Part shown: positions 1 through 14,534 of the stretch, one piece after another
Layout: every line of letters starts with the position of its first letter
Numbering within the stretch: position 1 is the stretch's first letter
Assembly: GCA_035578905.1 (NCBI GenBank)
Contig: JAQJVL010000579.1
Location: 310,001-374,000 of the forward strand
Reading direction: 5' to 3'
From: Stictocephala bisonia
Lineage: Eukaryota > Arthropoda > Insecta > Hemiptera > Membracidae
DNA: 64,000 nucleotides
The notes under the pieces: model-generated
The model's input: the letters and a program-made list of their open reading frames with translations, nothing else
What the model was told of the DNA's origin: nothing
The model's database searches: none
Translations under genes and position numbers: made by a program

Positions 1-264
1 TATCATATGTGGTAAAAGTCCCAGGATATTAACATCCTACATACTTCTCGTATCCATGTATGTACCTCTCTTTATTGATTTTGTGGGCCCTTATATCTGT
101 TGGTGTATAAAGTTTACGAGTCAATTTAAATTTAACTTCTTTAAGAGAAACGTACAGCATTATGATCCTGACTTTAAATATATGTTAATATTTTATACTA
201 GGAAAGTTCTCTATTTCTCTTTTTTCACTAGCATTCCCCTATAATTAAAATTTAATGCAAGCTT
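1..264. other. AT-rich sequence, nothing recognised
   Basis: Unique-looking AT-rich DNA. A 62-codon open frame on the plus strand (56-244) has no recognisable motif and composition typical of chance frames. Confidence 0.5.
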
Positions 265-269
265 AAAAT

Positions 270-2587
<2,318 letters not shown>

Positions 2588-2651
<64 letters not shown>
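2588..2651. repeat. (TA)n microsatellite
   Basis: About 31 TA dinucleotides followed by a short CATATACACA transition. The 75-codon frame crossing it is a Tyr-Ile repeat and an artefact. Confidence 0.95.
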
Positions 2652-2656
<5 letters not shown>

Positions 2657-3339
2657 CACATTAGATTCATTAGCTTTTTAAAAATATTACTACACCTATT
2701 TATTAATACACTAAATTATAGGCCAACTAAAACAACAGTACCAATTTTAAACGATAGTTTGACACTTAATGTATCTGGAAAAATACCAAATGGTTTTCCC
2801 AATAACTAACCCTTCAACACCAAAAATGCATTACTGGATTCACGCAAGCAACGTGGGTTTAAGCAAATTGAATCGTAAGCTGCTGTGTAGCCTTGTGACA
2901 AGCAGAGTGGCCTGTTTTCACTTGCCGACACAGTTCAAACTAACATACAAGTGGGCTAGTTTACTACATTTCACTCCTAAAAACTAGTAATTACTAATTT
3001 TGTATAAGTGTATATATATATTTTCATCCCTTAATACTTTCTAAAAATCTTCCTTGAATTTATTCCTACGCCAAAACTTTGCTATGTCAATTTTAACAAA
3101 ATTTATTTTAAAATCTAAATCGTATAAAAACATATTTATTTCAAAACAATACTACACAAAAGCTTCACATTAGTTCGTTTTTAGTATAGAATTAATGGTT
3201 GAAATAAATAAGTAATACAATACCATAAACTACTCACTATAAATATGAGATCATAGCATAACAGAGAAGGAAGTAAAATAAAAATTACTGTTTATATTAT
3301 ACTCATCTTGTTGTGATTTTAAACAAGTGGATAATGTAA
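2652..3339. other. AT-rich sequence, nothing recognised
   Basis: A 72-codon open frame (2,769-2,987, +) has no motif I recognise and is flanked by AT-rich DNA. I see no gene. Confidence 0.45.
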
Positions 3340-3572
3340 AAGTGGAGTCCGATCCACAAAGTATTGGCATCATTTACCAATAATAGACAAGACTGACACT
3401 CAGTCTTCTTCCACAGACAATTATCTAGTAGTTCACACTAATGGTAACAATTTAGTGATCACCATGTTGCCGTTAAGAGGGCTGACATAAAAGTCTATCG
3501 CTTACAATCTCTGCAACACTTAGCCTCCAAAGAACTGGATTCAGTGTTACCCTACAGTGCCGTCTAGTAATT
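3340..3572 (-). repeat. SINE-like repeat, family A, old copy
   Basis: Read on the minus strand this stretch is colinear with the better copy at 59,848-60,290. Matching points, in order, are the tRNA-like head (AGATTGTAAGCGATAG against AGATTTAGGCTATAGG), the CTCTTAA motif after box B, the segment around ACTCAGTCTTCTTCC, and GTGGAGTCCGATCC against GTGGAATCAGAACC. Identity is low, so this is an ancient insertion. Family membership is inferred by eye from shared motif order. Confidence 0.6.
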
Positions 3573-4688
3573 TTTTGTATGTGACTTACCATAGTAAAAC
3601 TTCCAGCCTATAACTGTTCTTTGTATTTATGTTCTCTTTATAAGAAACATCTACATAATATTAATTTTCCGTGGAATACTCTACGGAAAACACAAGTTTA
3701 AAAAAGATAAAGGGGGTAGTTACGATGATGTAATGGAAACATAAAAACACCCTTCCCAAAATATAATCAGCTTGGCTGTAGGGAAGGGCCTAAAGACCCT
3801 TTAAACATGTCGTCACTCAATTTAGGATATATTCTGGCTGTTTTTTGAGTAAAACATTCAGAAACGCTAAGTCGATTAGCTAAAATGAGTAAAACGAAAT
3901 TGTCCGGTTTACTCTTAAAATATCTTAGATAGATACGTTAATTTCATTTTATATAGAATGTAAAACACTTTTAAACCATAAACAATTGAAATTATCAAAG
4001 CTGTTTTTTAAGTAATGTATTGTACTATTTCGATATATTAATTAACATACTTTTCCCTTTCCATGTTAGTGAAACTGTTTATATGTAAACTTACAATAAC
4101 CACTTTTTTAAACAATCAAAATACGTTCACTACTAACAGAAAGGATTTTGGATATTAATACATGAGAATGAATTTAAGTAGTTATTATAACTTTTGATTC
4201 TAGCTTTGAAGTTATAATTGCTAAATTAAAAAATATATACCTTATTTTTTTCAAATACCATTCACAAGATGTTTTAGTATTTTGTTTTGAGCTGTTAGTA
4301 ATTGTTTTACAGACTTGGAGCGAATGGAAATGAAATATTGTGAGCAATTTGGGAGCCAGATGGCGTGTTGGCTATTTTTTTGTAATTCTGTACATGACAA
4401 GAAGTCAACTACAAATGTCTAAACGTGAAAGTCCTGAGAATTTATTATATTTATTTTAAAATTTCTTTAGTTTTATGGATATTTACCAACATTCTTTTAT
4501 CATTTATGTAAAGCTTAAAGGGCTCTTATTAAGGTGTAACTACACATTAAATAAAAAAAATGTATAAGCGATAAAAAGTTGTTTGAAAACGTTGTATGAA
4601 CTTTTTTAAAAATGTATTACGCAGTTACTTATAAAAATTTATTATGATTTTTCCATGGCCTATAATATGCATTCAGAATATGACTCAG
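3573..4688. other. AT-rich sequence, nothing recognised
   Basis: Mostly AT-rich unique-looking DNA. No open frame over 60 codons and no repeat recognised. Confidence 0.5.
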
Positions 4689-4965
4689 TCCTGAAGATGT
4701 TACTAGACGCCGTTATCTTGCGTTAACATCAGAACTCTAAGGTCAAGGTCACTGTAAAACGACGACTTTGTCTCCCCAAGAAAAAATATACTACCCACCC
4801 AAAAAACGGAGATCCTATACTTTTTTAATAGTGCCCACATTAACAACCATTGAGTGGATCTCTCGTTTATACTAAAGAGAACTGAGAACAAAACCTAACG
4901 CCTACAATCTCTAAAACACTTTTGCTCCAATTCTTACAGTATGGTGGATTTACATCACTATTTCA
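4689..4965 (-). repeat. SINE-like repeat, family A, second copy
   Basis: Minus-strand reading matches the 59.8 kb copy along most of its length: the head (AGATTGTAGGCGTTAGG), a body segment reading CTCAATGGTTGTTAATGTGG against CTCAATGGTTGCCATCG, GGATCTCCG against GGGTCTCCATG, and a stretch ending in GATGTT. It lies 1.1 kb from the 3,340 copy in the same orientation. The 62-codon minus frame here lies inside the repeat and is not a gene. Confidence 0.6.
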
Positions 4966-5605
4966 ATACTGAGGTCAACGAATATACCCGATTTTGCAAA
5001 TTTATATGTATATGTATTCCAGTATATTTTAGTATATTTCCTTAAATAATAATACTTGATTTAATAGAGCTTCCAATTTGACTTGAGTGCGCTTAGTATA
5101 TTTAGTAAACCAGTACATTTCTGACACTCAGTGTTTTTAAGGGCACGTTGCATTTGGTTATATACAAACAATATATAAATTATTATGAAGAAAATATTTA
5201 TGTAATAAGTAAGAAAATGCATTATCACAAATTATTTACTCGCAAAAAATAATAAATATAATACAAACATATGTGCAATATACGTAGATAAAAATGTTTA
5301 ATATGTCAACCGTGTCAGCGTCAATGCATTGCTATAGTTAGAGTTGGCTATCGTCACGCCATTGGTTGTAGTAGCTCTTCGTAATTCCAGCAGTTTCTGT
5401 GTGTGCACTCTGATGTCAGGTCAACACATCCAGTAAATGGACTATAATTTTACTTGTTTATAATATAACACTTAAATAAATAACATACTTATACGACTCT
5501 CTAATGATAAATACCGTACAATAGGATCTAACTGTGATAATGGAATACAGAATTGAAATGTATTATAATTTTGAAAGTGATTTTTGTATGTAGTGTTGTG
5601 TAACA
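4966..5605. other. AT-rich sequence, nothing recognised
   Basis: No gene, RNA or repeat recognised. Confidence 0.5.
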
Positions 5606-5607
5606 TA

Positions 5608-6304
5608 TAGGGTGATTGAAAAGTAAGTTGCATCCACCCCCCCCCCTTAACTCGTGTTATTTTAGATTTGTGAAAACTGTTTGTGGTAATATTACTATAT
5701 ACAAAGGGCTTCACTAATAATGATTGTTTAAAATGTTTGACCCTCAGGGGAAAGGAGTTGAGGTGTAACTAAAAATTGTCTACTATAACTTATTGTTCCG
5801 TAATATTTTGGTTTAAAGGCTTTAGATAGCCATTAAAAATAAATGTAAGGATTTAAAATCGGACACTCTATAAGAAATGGCAGTTTCTTAACATTTTGGC
5901 TGTCAGAGAAAAAGGGGTGAGGGAACTCATAATTTTCATATATCACTCACTTATAGTCCTGTAATAAATCGTTTTAAATGTATTGGTTAGCCAGTAGAAA
6001 TTACACTTAATGTTCAAAATCTTGAAGTAATATTTAAAAATAAATATATGTTGGATATGTATTTGCCTCAACGTTATGAATCAGAATGGAGCTCAGTTCC
6101 GTTTAGGCCCGCCATTTCTTATAGACTGACCTAATTTCAAAATTGTATTTATATTTTTTATTTGATAACCAAAACCTTTCCCATAAGGGTATACAATTTG
6201 AAAACTATCATTATTAGTGTAGCCCTTGTTACTAGTAAATTGTACTTTTTTAGTAGATTTCCAACCACTTACAGTACTTTCCAACTTACTTTCCAATTAC
6301 CCTG
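5608..6304. mobile_element. 697-bp mariner-type miniature element with TIRs and TA duplication
   Basis: The left end begins TAGGGTGATTGAAAAGTAAG at 5,608. The right end, read on the minus strand from 6,304, begins CAGGGTAATTGGAAAGTAAG. The match is about 20 of 23 positions, and both ends sit next to TA (5,606-5,607 and 6,305-6,306), the duplication typical of the Tc1/mariner group. The inside holds a second, nested inverted repeat around CTATAAGAAATGGC (plus strand near 5,868; minus strand near 6,125). There is no transposase frame, so it is non-autonomous and would have needed a related element elsewhere. The 67-codon minus frame at 6,093-6,296 starts within the right TIR and is not convincing. 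Confidence 0.75.
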
Positions 6305-6306
6305 TA

Positions 6307-7935
6307 TATAATAAGCCTTATTCGTTTAATAATTTTTAAATGTTGTAGATGAAATTATTGTAATACATATTGATAAACCCTTTAACTATTGCACTTTACC
6401 TTTGAAAATATACCACTTTCGCATGAAAAATAATTACTAAGATCCACTAATCATTCTTAACATCACAAAAATTGTTACATATTAAAAATATGTTTAAAGT
6501 TACTTATGCGTGCTCTTAGATTGATGGCAAGTTCGTGAACACATTACACGTACATCAATGGGAGTTTTACGAACCCAAAGCACGTGCGACGTTAGTGGCA
6601 ACTCACAAATAAATTTATTGACTAAACTTACCTTTCTAAGACAAATACGTTACTAACAACTGCTTTGCTATACGTAATAAAAAAAAATCGAATTTTATAG
6701 ACACAAGTTTGGAATGGTGGCTCTACAGTTTGAAATGTGTTAATATATAAATTAGGAATTTCACAATCAAGATATTCTATTCACGTATTTATTATTCATT
6801 TATAAATGGTTTCTGAACTTATGAAAAGCTAAATTATTGTTGTCCGTAAGAAAATATAGGTAGTTTCAACTCATAACTAAAAACTAAGCTTGTAGTATTT
6901 CAAGCTAAACAGTTGTAACATGTACTAGATATTTTTAGTAGTTTTTAAAGCGTAGTGATTATATATTGACAGTGTTAAAAAAAAGGTAGCAAAAAAACAA
7001 ACCTTTTAAAAACATTTCCTTCAATAAAATGCATGTGTTTATAAAATGTTTATACCTTCCTGTGAGCACCTGTATAATTCACTTAGCTCACTTAGCTTTA
7101 CTAAGTTTATAATTTTTATACATGTTTTAAATTTCAAGAAAACATATAATTGTTTACATGAAGTGAATAATTTAACATCCACAGTAGATAACAACATTTT
7201 ATATCATTTAAAATTGTATAGCAAACAACATGATTTCGATAAATATAGAAAAAAGTGCAGACTAAATACTATCCTATTATTACTATTACTAGACCTAGTA
7301 TTAAAATAATCTCAAACAAAACCAGAATAGGTTTAAAATTTCTGTATAAGAATGGCCCTAATGAACTTTCACTTTAACAATTCTTCTCCAGTTTATTTTT
7401 ACACCAAAATATTTTCACATTTTTGGATGCAAACGATCCCATTATTTCGATTGTTTTACGGCAGGTAATATTGCCTGTCCATAAATCAAACGTACCATCT
7501 GCATACTCCTGTTAGACTTTTAAAATTTTTTGTTAGGGTTTTCCTTTCATTGTATAAAATCTTTTGATTGTATTACTTTATGTAAGGTTTTGTTTTATAA
7601 AAACTTCAGCAACCAGTTCACATGAATCTACAGCCCCTTAAGTGAAAATTGTTCAACGAGTGAAGTAAGTCTCTGTTGAGGAATGAAACATTCGACATTA
7701 TACTCCGCAGTTTGAAGCTACTTCTATTGAACCACCACGGTTATTTAGTCCAAGGGAAACTAAATAATCTAAGCTTATTTAATTTTGTAATAATATATAT
7801 TACCACATTATATTCTGTATATTTAAATGCTTGGAATAAGTTTTCTATGAAAATTAATTAGGTTGTTCTGCTCTTCATTTATACAAACTTAGAACTATAG
7901 TTCCAACGAGGTGGTTAAGATGGTGTGGTAAATTA
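6307..7935. other. AT-rich sequence, nothing recognised
   Basis: Two short open frames (7,046-7,309 and 7,676-7,861, both +) are AT-rich and lack recognisable motifs. Nothing else is seen. Confidence 0.45.
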
Positions 7936-8350
7936 TCCACTTGACTTACAAAGGGCCACCTCGCCCTCCTGTTAACACATACCTTAGAGTTTCACCCCTT
8001 TCAACAAAATATAATCTCGACTTACGATGGGTTGCCTTCGCACAATATAAACGCAAACCTAATGATACTCCGTCACATTACCATACGTGCACACTTGACG
8101 TTAAATGGGCCTCAAGCCCTTCCTTTAAACAACATACACCTTAGAGTTTCATCTCTTTCAACAAAATATAACTTGACCTACGATGGGCTGCCATCATATC
8201 GTTCTACGTACACTCTTGACTTACCACTCCCTTTAAACATATACTTAGATGTTCCCCTATAAACAAAACATAATCTTTACTTGTGATGCGCTACCCTCAC
8301 ACGCTATTAACGAACGCTTGACGGTCCTACATATCATTGTCCTACTTTCA
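7936..8350 (+). repeat. degenerate tandem repeat, about three units
   Basis: The phrase TTAGAGTTTCA...CAACAAAATATAA...TACGATGGGYTGCC starts at about 7,984 and 8,141. A more diverged, shortened unit starts at about 8,245. Spacing is 157 bp and then 104 bp. Overlapping open frames of 67 and 76 codons exist only because of the repeat and have no motif. Confidence 0.7.
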
Positions 8351-9281
8351 TCCCTCTGACCTATATTAGCAAGGACTTACATGGGTCACTCCCATCTTAG
8401 TGAACACACACCCGATCCAACACATCACCCTACATAGATCCTCGACAGGCGATTTAAAGTTTAATCCTCTCATATTTGCCTTGGAATATTTGTGAAAAGA
8501 GATCAGGGTTAATTATAGGGTTATTATCAGGTTGGACACATCGTAGATATTTTAAAGGTACCTTAAAATGATGATAATGGAGCACCAGACTTTTAATCTG
8601 CATATTAGGGCTAAAATTAGTGTATGTAAGATTAATTAGAGGGATAGCCTCTTTACTTCATAGTTCATGTCAAGAGCAGATGAAAATACAATCAAGTAAT
8701 TATTCCTCTATTGTCTTTCTTTAACCCGTATCTTGAAGACAACCATTATCTCTAAGGTATATTCATCTCTTTACTACCATTTATTACAAACCACCATTAT
8801 TACAATAACATTAGTTGTTGTTGACTAAATTAGTTATTTAAATTTACATATGAGAAATAAATTCATATATTTTTCCTATTTACCATTAAATTGAGTAATT
8901 TTTATGATTAGCACTATTATTTGTTTATCATATTATCTAAAATAGTTTTTTCTATATTTTCAGTAAAGTGTTTTAACTAAAAATTAAATAATTCTTAGTA
9001 GCCATCAAAAACCCTTCATTTTAGGCCATCGTTATTATTAAAATATGAACGAAGAGTATCAAAATAAAAAAGTAATTATAAAATAGTCAAATAAGGTGTT
9101 CTGTAGTACTACTGAGGATTGTAGTTTCTACATATTATTTTTTTATACATATTATATTATTTTTATACCAAATTAACTCTCCTATAGTGCACAAGTTTGT
9201 AAGAAAACCTATAGTATAAAGTTAAATATCTTATAAATGGAAATACAATATAAAAGTGCTATATACAACATTTATATGACA
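8351..9281. other. AT-rich sequence, nothing recognised
   Basis: No gene or repeat recognised. Confidence 0.5.
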
Positions 9282-9427
9282 ACCAGACGGTTCGGCCATC
9301 CAGTGATTCTATTCTCACTGGTATCGCTGAGACTGAGATCGGCGAATGAAAGTCCAGCCAACTTACTCAGTATCAGTTACACCACTGAGGACGCCAAAGC
9401 ACAGCATAGCCGAAACGTCTGGTTATC
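9282..9427 (+). repeat. palindromic module with hammerhead-like core motif
   Basis: The outer arms AACCAGACGGTTCGGC (about 9,281) and GCCGAAACGTCTGGTT (about 9,409) are complementary at 15 of 16 positions. Between them is a second perfect stem, CCAGTGA...TCACTGG (about 9,299-9,321). Near the right arm the order CTGAGGA then CGAAAC matches the conserved CUGANGA and GAAA boxes of hammerhead ribozymes as found in Penelope-like elements and retrozymes. However, helix II does not pair cleanly and the cleavage position is displaced, so an active ribozyme is not shown. The sequence is more GC-rich than its flanks. It could instead be the tail module of a LINE or SINE. Confidence 0.55.
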
Positions 9428-9429
9428 TT

Positions 9430-11369
9430 GTAAATAGTGAAGATAGCAACTTGACGCGTTGTATGGGCCACAGTAAAATATAGATTCTAAATATTTTTTT
9501 TAAGCTACGGATTTTCTTTACAATTTAACTACCAAATCATGTAACAATTTAGATTAATATAACTTGAATAAAAATATTTGTTCGTAGGTAAACAAACCAG
9601 GAATCATATTTTAATATATTTTCGATTTAAAATAAAAATTAGAACGTATGTTTAGATACACTTAATCTCCAAATTAATACGTACTACATATTATATTTAC
9701 TAGTATGGAAACACTAAGAAATCAATTGGAAATCAAAGCAGAAAGAACTGCCGTATTTGAGAAGAATCTTGCCTTAACTACTTAACACAAAACAAAATCA
9801 TTATATAAAAACATAGGTGTTTTTCTTTCTGATTTTGTAAGCATATTAAGCATATTATTAAGCATAATTATTAAATTATTAAAATAAGACAGACCCAAGC
9901 ACTTATGTTGTATGTAACTATTCCTAGACCTAGAAAGATAAAACAAGTATTGTCTTGTTTTACTAAATGCAGGATACTAGTGAGGGAAAGTCTACGATAA
10001 ATCAACGTCTCCTTCAGCTTTCCATGAGAAAGAGTTTCATTTATCATTTAAGGCTGTTCCTTAAGGACGGATAAAGGCGTTAAGTCAATGTAAGGCTCTT
10101 TTAGCTCAACAAGGAAAAAATGTATCTTACAATTGTATCCATAAATTTTGACTATAGATATTATTGCTGTGGTTATAGTATTTACAAAATATTCTATTAA
10201 TTATATAATATTATTTTAATTAATGAAATGTGAACGTAACGTACATATTTAAAATACATGCTCACATAGTCAATAAATAATTTCTCTAAATCGAGTTGGT
10301 AATGTATTGTTACGAGTGCAATCACTTCTTAACTGCCAAACTAAATAATTATTGAGAAACCATAGATGGAAGCCTAGTAAACGAAGTCTATATTGATATA
10401 TGCCGTATCTTTTTCAATTCTACATTCTAGTGAATTTTTGTGCAATTAAATACCTACCAATTATCAAATTTAATTCTCAACTACTTAGTGTATCTGACAA
10501 GTTCAGTTTAATTTCCACGCCATTCTTATAAACTTGTATTTCAAACCAATGAGAGGCCGTTGGTTTACTTTTATGTTAGACAACAAATTATGTTTATGTT
10601 GGCAGATTTGAAATACACAAGGAACTAAGGAAAAATAAATAAATGTTTCTTGTGTTGTCATTAAAGTGTGACATTTTTATTTCTTCAAATTATAAATACC
10701 CAATAAACGAGTTTCTTCATGAAAACTTCAGCTAGGTTAGTCCTAGCTTTTCACTTTGTTAGGAGCCAATAAAACAGTATTTAACCCTTAGCTGTAACTA
10801 GAAGTATATTTATAATTACAACCTAACATCAGAGTGAAACACAAATTGGAGAGCAGTACTACTGTTTACTGAAGACCCCATGGTCTTCCTATACACTGGT
10901 ATTTTCAAGCGAGTAGTGTCAGCTGATCCATTGTTATTAGTCTGTTTACACATACTGAAGCTATATCATCGAATAATGTCATATGATTCAAACGGGCTTA
11001 TATGTGAAGAATATAAACTACATAATACAGTTCGATTTAACATGACTACGTAGATTAGTCATGATTAAGGGAGGCAACATACACAAATATATACTGAGTG
11101 GTTGAGCCAGCAATACAGTGTCATATAATAAATTTTAGATTTGAGACTGATGTAAAATCAGTATATACAAAATGTCGTTCATTTAGGTAGTTTACGGCTT
11201 GACTGGTATTTGCGTATAAAATTATCAATGAGACCTGTTCTGCTTTTATATCATACTCTTGATATATTTTTTTAAGAAATAATAATAATAATAATCAGAA
11301 TATTTTAGATTTATTTTCTAAAATTAAAATAAAATATTACAATATTAGGATGACGGGGAATCGACGAAA
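9430..11369. other. AT-rich sequence, nothing recognised
   Basis: No open frame over 60 codons, no RNA gene and no repeat recognised. Confidence 0.5.
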
Positions 11370-11432
11370 CATCCTGTACGTGTTAGTGGGTGGGTCAATA
11401 ATAACGTACGTGTATGGGTAAGTGGGTATTAT
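11370..11432 (+). repeat. diverged copy of the 36-bp minisatellite
   Basis: Two units, with GTACGTG at 11,376 and 11,406, carrying GGGTGGGTCAATAA and TATGGGTAAGTGGG. These are the same words as the array at 270-398. Confidence 0.7.
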
Positions 11433-11599
11433 TTGTTAAACCTAGAGACACATATTCTTTCCCAATATTTACAAAAATAAACCTAATACATTTAAGGTAA
11501 TTTTTTTAGGTGAATAAATATTAACAATAAAAACAGATACATAATGTTTCCGCTATTTTCAGTGACATTTTATTTATTTATTTTTATTTATGTATAATA

Positions 11600-11742
11600 G
11601 TCAAAGACACCTTATACGCCTTGTACGCAGATGACTTGTCAAGTTACAACAGTGATATAAACAACAATAAATATATAACAAACATAGATGAGCAGTTAAA
11701 ATAGATACACCAAATAAGCAGTTTTCGCTACTGGTAAATCAC
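11600..11742 (+). pseudogene. reverse transcriptase scrap (YADD motif), plus strand
   Basis: A plus-strand frame starting at about 11,609 reads LYALYADDLSSYNSD and continues to a DEQLK segment, interrupted by a stop. YADD is the catalytic metal-binding box of reverse transcriptases, and the downstream residues fit the region after it in LINE enzymes. Only about 45 codons remain. It lies tail-to-tail with the larger minus-strand LINE remnant at 11,745-13,430, so the two come from different insertions. Confidence 0.6.
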
Positions 11743-11744
11743 CC

Positions 11745-13430
11745 ATCCCGACGTGGAATCCAGGTAGTCTGAGACACTGTAAAACCAGTTAGAGATTAGA
11801 TATTTAAAGAGTCTCTTCTTAAACATCTTATTTTTATTATATACCAGTTATAGGCCTTTTAACTCAACTGGTATATGATTGTATAGTCTTACACAAGAAT
11901 AAAAAGGGGACTTTTCGAGAAAAGTTGTTCAATGAATAGGATACTACAAAATGGAAATGTTTCTAGTATTATAGCAGTGTGTGTAATTCATGTTAGAACA
12001 TCTCTCATAATTTGACTTCACAAAAAGTAAAGACTGGAACAAGTGAGCTGATGGTAGAGGAAGAATCTCTAAATTTTGGAAGTGTTTCCTGCAAGAGTCA
12101 TTGTGAAGAGAACCTGTCATGAGTCTAATTATTTTCTTTTGTTTTAGAAAAGCCTTAGATGATTCAGAAGAACTTCCCCAAAATAACAGTCCATATCTAA
12201 TCAGGGAATGTACATATGCAAAATAAACTTGTTTTAGAGTGTTTAGATCTACAATAGTGGAGAGAGTTAAAATAGCGTAAAAAGCTTTGCTAAGCTTTTG
12301 GAGCAATTGATTAACATGCTGACGCCAAGTTCGGCTAGAATCCACTTTCAAATTAAGAAATCTGGTGGATGTGAAAATGTTGATATTCGGTGAAAGAAAG
12401 GATGTATTATTTAAAGTACAGTTAATCCAGTTGATTTGGATGTTTATAAAATATGACTTGTTTGGATTTAAATGAAGGCCATTTGCATTGAACCAGTTAT
12501 TTAATAGAATTAATTGTTCTGATAGTTAATTGAAAGGATGTTTCTGTTTTTGTATGAAACAATGATAGAGGTGTCGTCAGCATAGAGAACCATCTTCCCA
12601 CTAGAAGTGACCTCAGGGAAATCATTTGCATAAAGAGAATAGGGCCCAATATTGAGCCCTGAGGCACTCCTGTAGTCATTACTTGAAATTCACTCTCTGC
12701 TTATGAATCAATCACAACTTTTTGTCAAAGATTGTGCAAGTAAGAAGCAATCAAATCAAGTGCCACTCCTCTTATGCCATAAGACCACAGTTTCCCAATC
12801 AGGACGTTGTGTTCCACACGGTCGAATGCCTTGGACAGGTCACAAAGAAGGTGTGTCTGGTATGGTGCCTGGTCACAGACAGGCACCAAGAGTGTGCAGC
12901 GACCCATCCACGGCACTAGACACTGTAGTCAAAAATCAAAAATTGCGTTACAAGTGCTTTTTACCCTTTAAAAATTAAAATTTATGAGAGTCAAAAATGT
13001 TATTTCTATCAAAATATTCATATAATCAATTAAAAATGATTCTTTCAAAGAGATTTGAAAATGAAGATAGGAGAGAGAATGGACGGAGTTTGTCTATTGA
13101 TACGTTATTTAGTTTTTGAAGTTATTGATCTTGTAGTGGATATTTTTAAAAGTTCGGGGAAGACCCCCTCTTGAAGCGATCAGCTAACCAAACATTCAAG
13201 TGGCCTGGAGAGTGTTTCAGCACACGACTTTAAAAGGAATTGGAGTATGTCATTCCAATCCGCTGACTACTTTGGTTTCAATGACTTTAAAATGCTAAGA
13301 ATTTCTTTTTAATTTGTGAGATCAAAAGCTATTAAGTTTTCCTGAGACTTTAAATGTTGTGGGATACATTTGATAGCTTCGTGAAAATTAGCTTTAACCT
13401 GCAAACTGAAATAAAATGTGTGTTCAATAA
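11745..13430 (-). pseudogene. non-LTR retrotransposon reverse transcriptase, degenerate (Jockey/CR1-like)
   Basis: Reading the minus strand downward, successive pieces in shifting frames match a LINE reverse transcriptase in the right order. They are a segment like ILSILKSLKPK (~13,290), SLQEGVFPELLKIS (~13,170), LRPFSLLSSFSNLFERII (~13,080), [14 protein letters not shown] (~12,840), GVPQGSILGPILF (~12,670), VLYADDTSII (~12,590), and a C-terminal domain with HSLIRYGLLFWGSSSESS (~12,210) ending KMFKKRLFKYL...FYSVSDYL (~11,760). The RT core and C-terminal domain are present. The endonuclease domain and ORF1 are missing, so the copy is 5'-truncated. Several frameshifts and stops show it is dead. 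Assignment to the Jockey/CR1 group rests on motif wording from memory; a tree would settle the clade. Confidence 0.88.
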
Positions 13431-13434
13431 ATAT

Positions 13435-14140
13435 GCAGTCAACTGTTTGTTCTTAATTTCGTTAACAAATTAAGCCTATTGATATTGTTAACAATATGCA
13501 TAGCTAATAAAAGGTAAGAAGACGCACGATATAAAAGAATAGCTGTATTTGGTACAAAACTAAAGCATTTATTCAAATAGCTTATTTACTCTTTAAGAAC
13601 CTGCATTGTCTCATATAGGATCATCAACTCCAACGGCCATTATAGGAAGAAGAAAATCTCACGGTCCATTGGCTTTTCCACTACATTGAGTTACATAATA
13701 CATTTTCCTATATATGTGTGTTACGACGTGTTTCGGTAACGATCGATTAAATACATTAAAGTAAGGGAGAATTACTGTCATGAACGGATAATATTGCAGC
13801 AATAATAAAGAGTCATATTTACAGGCTAGTGTGGTTTCTTATATACAATGACCTTATAATTGTTGTAAGCATAATTTTTTTTGTTATTGTTGAAAAATTC
13901 AACTTTTTACTATTAAAATATTATTTCTATTATAATTATTAATTTATGGAGGATTTATTCATATATTAGGGCATATTGTATTTAAATACATAAAATGTAA
14001 ATAGTATTGATTTTTACGTTCATCGAAATTAAACATGGAGTAACATTTAAACAAATACGTACGTTGTCTATATAGGCATTTAACAAACCATTGTATGTAT
14101 ACTATCTACTGTTTGTACTCTAAACAATAAGCCATAAACA
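13435..14140. other. AT-rich sequence, nothing recognised
   Basis: No gene or repeat recognised. The LINE remnant may extend slightly into the left edge. Confidence 0.5.
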
Positions 14141-14315
14141 CAAAACAATAAAACGTCAAAAGTAGACAGTAAATGGTGAAGAGTAATCAATATTTAATAA
14201 ACAAGAAACGATAAACATTAAACAAAAAACTACGAACGATAACTGATAGATGATAAACGGTAGATAAGAGACAATAAACGATAAACAACAAACAGTAGTC
14301 AATAAACAACAATGA
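14140..14315 (+). repeat. degenerate RATAAAC heptamer repeat
   Basis: The words GATAAAC, AATAAAC and close variants recur roughly every 7-20 bp (e.g. 14,199, 14,210, 14,252, 14,276, 14,300). The minus-strand frames of 81 and 64 codons across it are by-products of the repeat. Confidence 0.65.
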
Positions 14316-14502
14316 ACCTCCCCACCCACACGTTCTTGTAGCCCCATATATCTGGTCACACAAACAGAGCCACCCACCCACCGTACGTCTTGATGGCTCA
14401 CTGATCTATCCGGCCTCGCAAAAGAGCTTGACCTAAGGTTTTCGGTGATTGGAGTTTAAGTTTTGGTTTAGAGGTCTTGAGGCCAAAGTATTTGGAATTT
14501 TA

Positions 14503-14534
14503 TGAAAAAAAAACAAAAAAAAAAAAAAAAAACA
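14503..14534 (+). repeat. A-rich tract
   Basis: Two A homopolymers broken by single C bases. It may be a decayed poly(A) tail, but no retrogene is recognisable upstream. Confidence 0.7.

Noticed and set aside
12703..12978. 91-codon plus frame and the overlapping 65-codon frame
   Set aside because: Antisense shadows of the minus-strand reverse transcriptase remnant.
14156..14401. 81- and 64-codon minus frames
   Set aside because: Derived from the degenerate RATAAAC repeat.
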